NCBI GenBank assembly: GCA_034434635.1
Contig: DAOTYX010000077.1
Location: forward strand, 1 to 10,155
Direction of reading: 5' to 3'
DNA from: DAOTYX01 sp034434635
GTDB taxonomy: Bacteria; Chloroflexota; Anaerolineae; B4-G1; DUEL01
Length of the DNA stretch: 10,155 bases
A program made the position numbers and the translations under genes. Every line of letters begins with the position of its first letter. Position 1 is the first letter of the stretch. The notes beneath the pieces are model-generated. The model searched no databases. It had not been told where the DNA came from and saw only the letters and a program-made list of their open reading frames with translations. Below, in pieces: positions 1 to 5,443 of the stretch.

Positions 1-1547
1 TCCAGCAGCGGCTCCATCGCCTGCCGGGTGGACTGATCCCCGGCAAGGGCGGCGAAACTGGGGGCGTGGCTCCAGCCGTTCAGCAGCGCCGCCCAGAGCG
101 CCAGCCCACAGAGGGCGGGAGGGATGAGAGGACGGAGAGCGAACGCTGGGAACCGAAGGGCATAGGACGCACGGCGAGAGACGGCCGCGGGCAGGAGCCC
201 GAAAGCGATGGCGATGGGCAGATAGGCGGGCATCAGGTACTCGACGGTCTGCGGCGCGCGGTAAGTGATAGCGACGAAGGTGTGCAGCAGGAGGCTTCCG
301 GTCAGAAGGACGAACAGCCGCCAGTCCCGCCGCAACAGCCCCAGCAGTCCCCCCGCCGCCCCGATGAGGATGAGGTCGTTGAACTGGAAGGGGAACAACG
401 TCGGCAGGAGCGCCAGGCGGTGTGGCAAATCGGTCGCGTTGGCGAAGGCGAACATATCTCCGGCGAAGCCGCTCGCCCGGACGTGTTCGAAGAAACCCGC
501 CAGTGTCGTCAGCCCTTCGGGGGCCAGCGGCGCGCCCATTGCCGCGCGGATGGGCAGATAGGCCAGTGGGAGGAGGCCGACCAGCGCCGCCAGTGCCGGC
601 TTCCACCAGCGGCGCGGCTGGAGCGCCAGACGCGGGTCGCAGAGCAGCACGTAAGCGACGAAGAACAGGGCTACGAAGGCCAACGAGGCGTGATGGGTCA
701 GCCCCAGTCCCAGGGCCAGAGAGAAGAGAAGCAGCGCACGGTCGGCCTGACGCGGCGAGGCGGCTGTGGCGAAGCGGGATAGAGCCCAGAGCGCCAGGGT
801 GGCGAAGAAGAGGGTCGGCGTGCGGATGTTGGCAATCGTCGCCTGCGCCCAGAAGGTGGTGGATGTGCCCAGCGCCAGCGCTGCCGCCAGTCCGCCAGCC
901 AACGCCACTGGGGGAGACGCCCCTAGCCGCCCGGCCCAGCGGCGGGTGGCCTGGGCCAGCAAGAGCAACGTCGCCGCGGCCAGCAGCGCGCTGAGCAGGT
1001 TCAACCGCCCGGCTGGCGTCCCCCACGGGAGCAAACGAATGACTAGGTGGCCCAGCATGGTGTAGAGCGGATAGCCGGGCGGGTGGGCCACGCCCAACCG
1101 TGCTGCCACTAACTGGAACTCGCCGGCATCGGCGGGGAGGATGTCGGGATTGGCGGTGAGGGCGTAGGCAAGCAGCGCGGCGAGAAAGAGCGCGCCATCC
1201 AGCAGGAGGGGAAGGTTCCGGCGCGCGCGGGCCGGGCCGGTCATCAGGTGGAGAAGCACTGCCAACAGCGCCACAGCGACAGCCACGGTGGGGTCGCGCC
1301 GGGGCCAGAGGACGTAAGCCAACAGCAGGAGCAACGGCCAGGAGAGAAGGCCGCGCGCTGCCCGCCAGCGGCTCAGCCCGAACCCGCCCAGTGCCGCCAG
1401 CAGGCCCACAGCGATGACCGTGGCCGCCGGCCAGGGGCGCGCTGTGGCCTCGAGAGCGACGCGGGCCAGAAACAGTCCGGCGATGGCCCCGGCCGCACCG
1501 GATGGCCGGGCCGGTGCACGCCAGGCGAGGCGAAGGATACCGTTCAT
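1..1547 (-). CDS. DUF2723 / GT117-like multi-pass membrane glycosyltransferase (3' end outside window)
   Basis: The minus-strand frame from the ATG at 1547-1545 stays open for 515 codons and runs off the left edge, so the C-terminus is missing. The translation is dominated by hydrophobic Leu/Ala/Val-rich helices and begins MNGILRLAWRAPARP. It has the N-terminal signature of the DUF2723 family: an acidic DAGEF loop (D140, E143) in the first extracytoplasmic loop, followed by LGVAHPPGYPLY (His155-Pro160). DUF2723 proteins (GT117, including human TMEM260) have a GT-C-like fold and transfer sugar, mannose in the animal case, from a lipid-linked donor to protein on the outer face of the membrane. 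The bacterial substrate is unknown, so the sugar and acceptor cannot be named. Later helices carry LGLGLTHHASLAFVALFF and LPLAYLPIRA stretches that I take as family-like. There is no Shine-Dalgarno site; a TATAAT box sits 10 nt before the ATG, suggesting a leaderless message. The gene lies beyond the foldase terminator and is a separate transcription unit. Confidence 0.8.
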   Translation of the reverse strand, partial: MNGILRLAWRAPARPSGAAGAIAGLFLARVALEATARPWPAATVIAVGLLAALGGFGLSRWRAARGLLSWPLLLLLAYVLWPRRDPTVAVAVALLAVLLHLMTGPARARRNLPLLLDGALFLAALLAYALTANPDILPADAGEFQLVAARLGVAHPPGYPLYTMLGHLVIRLLPWGTPAGRLNLLSALLAAATLLLLAQATRRWAGRLGASPPVALAGGLAAALALGTSTTFWAQATIANIRTPTLFFATLALWALSRFATAASPRQADRALLLFSLALGLGLTHHASLAFVALFFVAYVLLCDPRLALQPRRWWKPALAALVGLLPLAYLPIRAAMGAPLAPEGLTTLAGFFEHVRASGFAGDMFAFANATDLPHRLALLPTLFPFQFNDLILIGAAGGLLGLLRRDWRLFVLLTGSLLLHTFVAITYRAPQTVEYLMPAYLPIAIAFGLLPAAVSRRASYALRFPAFALRPLIPPALCGLALWAALLNGWSHAPSFAALAGDQSTRQAMEPLL

Positions 1548-1557
1548 ACGACCTGGC

Positions 1558-1563
1558 ATTATA
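1558..1563 (-). promoter_or_regulatory. Extended -10 promoter of the DUF2723 gene (leaderless arrangement)
   Basis: On the minus strand TG-G-TATAAT is a perfect extended -10 element ending 10 nt before the ATG at 1547. No convincing -35 hexamer is found 16-18 nt upstream, which is tolerated with an extended -10. With the usual 6-8 nt to the start site, the transcript would begin within a few nucleotides of the ATG. That leaves no room for a ribosome binding site, and none is present. Confidence 0.55.
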
Positions 1564-1588
1564 CCACAGAACAAGAGACCTCCGAGGG

Positions 1589-1605
1589 GCGCAGCAGCGC
1601 TGCGC
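1589..1605. repeat. GC-rich intergenic hairpin
   Basis: GCGCAG and CTGCGC arms with a 5-nt CAGCG centre form a hairpin that can lengthen by GG/CC pairs on both sides. Read on the minus strand it sits in a GTAGGAGCGCAG...CTGCGCCCCT context. That resembles the GTAGGGGC-type ends of the neighbouring repeats at 1627-1745, so it looks like a third, shorter member of a hairpin repeat family. Confidence 0.5.
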
Positions 1606-1626
1606 TCCTACATGACCCGCCCCTGC

Positions 1627-1745
1627 GGCGTCGGCGCATCCCGACACGTCGGCGGGCGGGGCATCGGGATGCCGCCCAATGGTGTGCCCCCGTAGCCGAC
1701 GCATCCCTATGCGTCGGCGGGCGGGGCATCGGGATGCCGCCCCTA
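1627..1745. repeat. Two tandem copies of a palindromic intergenic repeat (65-nt period)
   Basis: A 31-nt segment beginning CGTCGGCGGGCGGGGCATCG occurs exactly at 1647-1677 and again at 1712-1742. Each copy is preceded by a degenerate partner containing CGCATCCC. In the second copy CCGACGCAT-CCCT-ATGCGTCGG is a perfect 9-bp stem with a 4-nt loop; in the first copy the corresponding stem has decayed to CCGAC-AC-GTCGG. The GGGC...GGCATC/GATGCC...GCCC part of each copy can also fold. The unit is non-coding and lies between the foldase terminator and the promoter of the glycosyltransferase gene. It resembles mobile palindromic intergenic repeats, but I cannot assign it to a named family. Confidence 0.7.
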
Positions 1746-1757
1746 CGAGCCGCAAAA

Positions 1758-1790
1758 AGACCTCCGAAGTCTCAAAGACTTCGGAGGTCT
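1758..1790 (-). terminator. Rho-independent terminator of the rpsF-ssb-rpsR-foldase operon
   Basis: AGACCTCCGAAGTCT and its exact reverse complement form a perfect 15-bp stem around a 3-nt loop. On the minus strand the stem is followed at once by a short T run (TTTTG). It starts 28 nt after the stop codon of the foldase gene. The sequence is symmetric, but a U tract is present only for minus-strand transcripts, so it closes the leftward operon. Confidence 0.85.
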
Positions 1791-1818
1791 CTTCGTGGTC
1801 GCGGTGTCAGAGCCAGCG

Positions 1819-2994
1819 TCAATTGGTTGGCAGGTGATTCCGCCAATCCTCGCTGTAGGTCACGCCCATCATCTGCTGGTTCAGCCACTCATTGAAGGCG
1901 TGACTCTGCTCGTAATTCAGCATCAGCGAGTCCAGTTCGTGCTCCTCGTGGTTCAGCACCTGCATCACGTAGGTGGCGCCGGTCGCCGAACTGAGCATCG
2001 GCATGGTGTAGGAGCCCACCGGCGTGGCGAAGAGGATGATGCTGATCTCCGTGCCGAACTGCTCAGCGACGAAGCCTTGGGTAACCCACCACGGTTCGCT
2101 GGCGTAGGTGCCAGTGATCGGGTTCTCCTCCAGGTCGGCGGCGATGTCGTCCCACGCCTCACCGGCCTCCAGCCGCTGATGGAGGGTATCGGCGACTTCC
2201 CCGTCGTTGCAGGAGAAGTAACGCATCTGCACCTGCTCCGTGGCCGTGGGCACCTCGCTCTCGATCGCTGTGCGCACCTCGTTGCTCAGGAGCATGGCCT
2301 CCATCATCGCGCGGAAGCCCTCGACGCCCAGGCCGCTGGGATTCAGCACGTTCTCCACGTAGCTCTGGTAGGTGTCCTGGAACTCCTGCTCGGTCATTGC
2401 GGCGGGCGTCGTGGGGGTGACCGTTTCGGTCTGCGTCACCGGGCCGGTGGTCAAGGGAGGAGCCGTCGGGGCAGCCTCGCGGTCAAAGCCGAAGAAGGTC
2501 TCGATGGCGCGGTCAATCTCCTCCGGAGCGATCGAGATACCCCGTCGCGCGGCCTCCTGGCGGATGATCTCCTCCTGGGCCATCTGCTCCAGCACTGCCT
2601 GACCGAGGGTCTCGGGCTCCATCTGAGATCGCAGGCGGCTGATCGCCTGGTCCAGCTGTTGCAGGAGCGCGCTTGCGTTGGGGTCGGTAGGATCCACCTC
2701 CATGCGCTGGGCGGAGTAACTGTCCAGCTGCATTTGCATCCGCACGCGCTGTTCACGGAACCTGGCCTGCCAGTCTGCGAGGGAGATGGGAGTCCCGTTC
2801 ACCGTGGCTACCGGCCGGCGAGTCACGAGCACCACCTCGTTCAGGTAGCCGAAGACGAGGATGCCGACGACCAGCAGGCCGACGGCGATGGCAATGCTGA
2901 TGACCCAACGGTTGAAGCGCGCGTCCCGCGCGGCGCGGGAGGCCTCCTTGCGTGTCGGCTTACGGGTGGTCGGTGTTGTGCCCTTTTTCGCCAT
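1819..2994 (-). CDS. Membrane-anchored SurA/parvulin-like peptidylprolyl isomerase or chaperone
   Basis: This 391-residue protein has a short Lys/Arg-rich cytoplasmic head (MAKKGTTPTTRKPTRKEASR), one transmembrane segment at about 30-51 with no signal cleavage motif, then an extracytoplasmic SurA-type N-terminal domain starting PVATVNGTPISLADWQARFREQ (about 61-82) and a long amphipathic helical region. A Thr/Pro-rich linker follows at about 175-200, then a parvulin-like domain at about 250-350 (MRYFSCNDGEVADTLHQRL...WWVTQGFVAEQFGTEI...ATPVGSYTMPM...ATYVMQVLNHEE). Family members bind unfolded exported proteins at the outer face of the membrane and may catalyse prolyl isomerisation. Both histidines usual in active parvulins (in the ASHILV and GYHI motifs) are replaced here, so a chaperone role is at least as likely as catalysis. 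The ATG at 2994 has GGAG 6 nt upstream. Only 22 nt separate it from rpsR, so it is probably co-transcribed and ends at the strong terminator 28 nt beyond its stop. Confidence 0.8.
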   Translation of the reverse strand: MAKKGTTPTTRKPTRKEASRAARDARFNRWVISIAIAVGLLVVGILVFGYLNEVVLVTRRPVATVNGTPISLADWQARFREQRVRMQMQLDSYSAQRMEVDPTDPNASALLQQLDQAISRLRSQMEPETLGQAVLEQMAQEEIIRQEAARRGISIAPEEIDRAIETFFGFDREAAPTAPPLTTGPVTQTETVTPTTPAAMTEQEFQDTYQSYVENVLNPSGLGVEGFRAMMEAMLLSNEVRTAIESEVPTATEQVQMRYFSCNDGEVADTLHQRLEAGEAWDDIAADLEENPITGTYASEPWWVTQGFVAEQFGTEISIILFATPVGSYTMPMLSSATGATYVMQVLNHEEHELDSLMLNYEQSHAFNEWLNQQMMGVTYSEDWRNHLPTN

Positions 2995-3016
2995 TTTGTT
3001 CTCCGGCGGGCGGGGG

Positions 3017-3313
3017 TCAGGCGCCGCGGATGTGTTCGGCAGTGTAAGGCAGCAGGGCCAGATGACGGGCGCGCTTGATGGCCCGGGCCAGTTGCCGCTG
3101 ATGGCGGGCGCAGGTGCCGGTCTGGCGGCGCGGGCGGATCTTGCCCCGCTCGCTCAGGAAACGGCGCAGCAGGTCCCCATCCTTGTAGTCAGGTTTCGGC
3201 ACTCCCTCAGTGCAGAAATGGCAGCGTCGCACCTTGCGGCGCCACCTGCGGGGACCGCCGCGTCCACCGCGTTCCTGGTCCCGCTCATCCATGCGATCGT
3301 TTTCCTCAGCCAA
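3017..3313 (-). CDS. rpsR: 30S ribosomal protein S18
   Basis: S18 binds the platform of the small ribosomal subunit next to S6. The translation contains the diagnostic core: RRKVRRCHFC near the N-terminus, then PDYKDGDLLRRFLSERGKI, RPRRQTGTCARHQR, and the C-terminal AIKRARHLALLPYT. Cys31, Cys34, Cys68 and His71 (numbered from the chosen start) make it the cysteine-containing (C+) form, which could bind zinc. I chose a TTG start at 3313-3311, giving 98 residues, because a perfect AGGAGG lies 5 nt upstream of it. The ATG at 3292, which would give 91 residues, has only a poor, distant GAGG. The extra N-terminal stretch (AEENDRMDERDQERGGRGGPRR) is acidic then Arg-rich and lies outside the conserved domain. 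It sits 19 nt after ssb, in the standard rpsF-ssb-rpsR order. Confidence 0.95.
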   Translation of the reverse strand: MAEENDRMDERDQERGGRGGPRRWRRKVRRCHFCTEGVPKPDYKDGDLLRRFLSERGKIRPRRQTGTCARHQRQLARAIKRARHLALLPYTAEHIRGA

Positions 3314-3318
3314 TGCAA

Positions 3319-3324
3319 CCTCCT
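3319..3324 (-). promoter_or_regulatory. Shine-Dalgarno site that sets a TTG start for rpsR
   Basis: Minus-strand AGGAGG matches the anti-Shine-Dalgarno sequence perfectly and is 5 nt from a TTG codon in the S18 frame. It lies in the 19-nt gap after the ssb stop codon. The downstream in-frame ATG at 3292 has no comparable site. Confidence 0.75.
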
Positions 3325-3332
3325 GAAACGTG

Positions 3333-3743
3333 CTAGAAGGGGAACTCTTCCCCCTGCGCTTCCTCTTCGTCGGCGGAGAAGGGAGCCTCACCGACTTCCG
3401 CGGGAGCATGTCCGCCCAGGATGATCATCTCCTGCGCCACCAGTTCGGTACGAAAGTGCTTTTTCCCCTCCCGATCGTCCCAGCCACGGGTCTGCAGGCG
3501 ACCTTCAATGTAGACCTGTTGTCCTTTGTGCAGATGCTGCTTACAGACCTCCGCCAGATTGCCCCAGGCCACCACGTTGAACCATTCCGTCTCTTCCCGG
3601 CGCTCGCCGTTCGCGTTGGTCCAGCCCCGCGAGGTCGCCACGCTGAACGAGGCCACCGGTCGGCCACTGGGGGTGTAACGCAGTTCCGGGTCTCGCCCCA
3701 GGTGGCCAATGACCATCACTTTATTCAGCCCCCTGCTCATCAT
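3333..3743 (-). CDS. ssb: Single-stranded DNA-binding protein
   Basis: This 136-residue protein has the OB-fold of bacterial SSB over about residues 1-112: GLNKVMVIGHLGRDPELRYT, then SGRPVASFSVATSR, ETEWFNVVAWGNLAEVCKQH, LHKGQQVYIEGRLQTRGWDD and VAQEMIILGG. A short acidic tail ends EEFPF, the Phe-terminated tip that SSB uses to recruit replication and repair partners. The linker is very short (about 20 residues), giving a protein smaller than E. coli SSB. SSB coats single-stranded DNA in replication, recombination and repair. It lies 36 nt after rpsF and 19 nt before rpsR. Two adjacent ATG codons (3743 and 3740) both follow a G-rich stretch; the second has the better spacing and would give 135 residues. 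Confidence 0.96.
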   Translation of the reverse strand: MMSRGLNKVMVIGHLGRDPELRYTPSGRPVASFSVATSRGWTNANGERREETEWFNVVAWGNLAEVCKQHLHKGQQVYIEGRLQTRGWDDREGKKHFRTELVAQEMIILGGHAPAEVGEAPFSADEEEAQGEEFPF

Positions 3744-3779
3744 TCCCCCACTCTGTTCGATCCGTACACGCGATCAGAT

Positions 3780-4070
3780 TCAATCCTCTTCCGTGCACAC
3801 GATCAGATAGCGAAGCACCGACTCCTTCAGTCGCAACGAGCGTTCCAGTTCGACCAGGCCGGCCGGTTCGAGGGCGAACTCCATAAAAACGTACTGGCCT
3901 TCCCGTTCTTTCTTGATGGGATAGGCCAGTCGGCGCAACCCCCACACGTCCTGCCGTTCGACCGTGCCGCCCTGGTTTTGGATGAGACCTTTCACAGTCT
4001 CATTCAGAGCGGATAGCCCTTCTGCGTCCACGTGGGGGTGGACTATATATGTGAGTTCATACTTGCGCAT
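3780..4070 (-). CDS. rpsF: 30S ribosomal protein S6
   Basis: This 96-residue protein shows the S6 ferredoxin-like pattern: MRKYELTYIVHPHVDAEGL, then a GGTVERQDVWGLRRLAYPIKK segment and GQYVFMEFALEPAGLVELERSLRLKESVLRYL, ending at LIVCTEED without a long tail. S6 pairs with S18 in the platform of the 30S subunit. It is the first gene of the rpsF-ssb-rpsR-foldase operon. The ATG at 4070 follows an AAGGAGGT that is 12 nt away, longer than usual, but no in-frame alternative start lies between. A strong promoter is about 85 nt upstream, leaving a leader long enough to regulate the operon. Confidence 0.96.
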   Translation of the reverse strand: MRKYELTYIVHPHVDAEGLSALNETVKGLIQNQGGTVERQDVWGLRRLAYPIKKEREGQYVFMEFALEPAGLVELERSLRLKESVLRYLIVCTEED

Positions 4071-4149
4071 CGCAGACGGTTGACCTCCTTCCTATGGGAT
4101 TGCCCCCGGTCTCCGCCAGGAGCAGAAAGCCCGTCACAGGGCGCGCAGC
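4071..4149 (-). promoter_or_regulatory. 5' leader of the rpsF operon, candidate S6:S18 autoregulatory element
   Basis: The leader is about 80 nt from the expected transcription start near 4149 to the rpsF ATG. It can form a GCCCG/CGGGC stem (4149-4153 with 4129-4133). A second hairpin, CTCC-TGGC-GGAG (4111-4122), is followed directly by ACCG (4107-4110). In many bacteria rpsF leaders bind the S6:S18 complex through a hairpin with a conserved CCG element, so this is a plausible equivalent. The outer pairing that should close the motif is weak here, so I treat it as a candidate only. Confidence 0.3.
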
Positions 4150-4155
4150 GGGCCT

Positions 4156-4184
4156 ATCATAACACAAGGGGCGAGTTTTGGCAA
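4156..4184 (-). promoter_or_regulatory. Promoter of the rpsF-ssb-rpsR-foldase operon
   Basis: On the minus strand TTGCCA (-35, 4179-4184) is followed after exactly 17 nt by TATGAT (-10, 4156-4161). A TG one base before the -10 makes it an extended -10 as well. It begins 6 nt after the ychF stop codon and points into rpsF, so the operon is independent of ychF. Confidence 0.75.
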
Positions 4185-4190
4185 ACGACT

Positions 4191-5288
4191 TCAGGGGTTG
4201 AAGCGGAAGAGACAGACTTCGCCGTCCTGCACGACGTAGTCGCGGCCCTCGGTGCGCACCAGGCCCCGCTCGCGTGCCGCAGCCCAGCCGCCAGCGGCGA
4301 CCAGTTCCGCCCAGCCGATCACCTCGGCGCGGATGAAGCCGCGCTCCATGTCGGTATGGACGCGGCCGGCGGCCTCCGGCGCGGCAGCCCCCCGTCGTAC
4401 CGACCAGGCGCGCACCTCCCGTCCGCCGACGATAGTGAAGAAGGTGATCAGGTCGAGGGTGCGGTAGCCGGCCCAGACCAGTTCGGCCAGGCCGGAGCGC
4501 TCCAGGCCCGCCGCGGCGCGGTACTCCGCCGCCTCATCGGGAGGCCAGGAGGCCAGGTCGGCCTCCAGGCGGGCGCAGAGCACCACGCAGGGCACCCCCT
4601 CCTGCTGCGCGATGCGTGCCACCGCTGCTCCATTCTCGCCGCCATCGGGCAGGTCGTCCTCTGCGACATTGGCGACGTAAAGGCGGGGCTTTGCGGTGAG
4701 CAGGTGGAGTTCGCGGGTCAGCGCTGCCGCCTCGTTCGTGCGTGCCCAGGTGAGGGCCCGTTCGCCGCGTTGGAGATGAGCCTCCAGCCCTTCCAGGAGC
4801 GCCAGTTCTCCGGCGACCTCTTTCGGACGCGCCTTGGCCGCTGCGCGGGTGCGCTCCAGCCGCCGCTGCACCGTCTCCAGGTCGGCCAGGGCCAGTTCCA
4901 GGTCGAGCACCTCCAGGTCCCGCCGGGGGTCAAGGTCGCCTTCGACGTGAGGCACGTCGGGGTCGGTGAAGCCACGGGCCACCACCGCCACAGCGTCCAC
5001 CTCGCGGATGTGCGCCAGGAAACGGTTGCCCAGCCCCTCACCGTGATGGGAGCCGCGCACCAGTCCGGCGATGTCCACGAACTCCACCGTGGCCGGTGTG
5101 ACCTGCGTCGGTCCCACCAGGCGGGCCAGCGCTTCCAGCCGCTCGTCCGGCACGGCGGCGATCCCCCGGTTGGGGTCAATCGTCGTGAACGGATAGGGGG
5201 CCACCGCCGCGCTTGCCTGCGTCAGCGCGTTGAACAGGGTGGACTTCCCGACGTTCGGCAACCCAACGATGCCAATTTGGAGGGACAT
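4191..5288 (-). CDS. ychF: YchF/Ola1-type P-loop ATPase (redox and ribosome-associated)
   Basis: This 365-residue protein matches the usual YchF length of about 363. It has the P-loop GLPNVGKST (residues 9-17), the PYPFTTIDPNRG switch I region, the G3 motif DIAGLVRGS followed by GEGLGNRFLAHIREVDAV (72-100), and NVAE (207-210) in place of the NKxD that gives GTP specificity. That substitution explains why YchF proteins prefer ATP. A coiled-coil insert spans about 125-180, and a C-terminal TGS domain is marked by LITFFTIVGGREVRAW, AAGRVHTDMERGFIRAEVI and DYVVQDGEVCLFRFNP. YchF is an Obg-family protein that associates with ribosomes and affects stress responses. I chose the ATG at 5288 because the conserved N-terminus begins MSLQIGIVGL; the frame upstream of it translates repeat sequence. 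A GGAG lies 9 nt before it. Confidence 0.96.
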   Translation of the reverse strand: MSLQIGIVGLPNVGKSTLFNALTQASAAVAPYPFTTIDPNRGIAAVPDERLEALARLVGPTQVTPATVEFVDIAGLVRGSHHGEGLGNRFLAHIREVDAVAVVARGFTDPDVPHVEGDLDPRRDLEVLDLELALADLETVQRRLERTRAAAKARPKEVAGELALLEGLEAHLQRGERALTWARTNEAAALTRELHLLTAKPRLYVANVAEDDLPDGGENGAAVARIAQQEGVPCVVLCARLEADLASWPPDEAAEYRAAAGLERSGLAELVWAGYRTLDLITFFTIVGGREVRAWSVRRGAAAPEAAGRVHTDMERGFIRAEVIGWAELVAAGGWAAARERGLVRTEGRDYVVQDGEVCLFRFNP

Positions 5289-5289
5289 G

Positions 5290-5443
5290 AGATATGACTC
5301 CGAACCAGCAATGACTTGGTGGCAATGACCAATGTGCAATGAATGACCAATGACCAATGCACAATGACCAACGGCTGTGGGGGCCCCCTCAATTGCCAGT
5401 CATTGGCCATTGGTCATTGGTCATTGTCGTTGTCCGTTGGTCA
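5290..5443. repeat. AATGACC heptamer repeat cluster with an 18-bp inverted repeat
   Basis: The gap between ychF and the kinase gene is built mostly of copies of AATGACC or its complement GGTCATT. AATGACCAATGACCAATG at 5342-5359 is an exact inverted repeat of 5408-5425, with a 48-nt spacer that contains the perfect palindrome GGGGGCCCCC (5379-5388). A second inverted pair, TGACCAACGG at 5365-5374 and CCGTTGGTCA at 5434-5443, lies across the first. The right arm includes the stop codon of the histidine kinase (5421-5423), so the repeats have spread up to and into the coding end. On the minus strand it could slow or end kinase transcription, but no U tract follows the stem. Confidence 0.75.

Noticed and set aside
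66..1065. Long plus-strand open frames over the left 1.1 kb
   Set aside because: They are antisense to the DUF2723 frame; their Arg/Gln/Gly-rich products show no recognisable motif, while the minus frame has DAGEF and HPPGYP and stays open throughout.
1647..1742. CRISPR array
   Set aside because: There are only two repeat copies, the spacing region is related palindromic sequence rather than unique spacers, and no cas genes are nearby.
1795..3078. 427-residue plus-strand open frame
   Set aside because: It is antisense to the SurA-like gene and reads as low-complexity His/Leu/Arg/Gly sequence, the usual shadow of a high-GC gene.
5289..5357. N-terminal extension of ychF by 23 residues
   Set aside because: The extra residues are translated heptamer repeats, and the family N-terminus begins at MSLQIGIVGLPNVGKS.
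5342..5425. Rho-independent terminator for the kinase
   Set aside because: The 18-bp stem has a 48-nt loop and no U run after it, and it overlaps the stop codon; it is better described as a repeat cluster.
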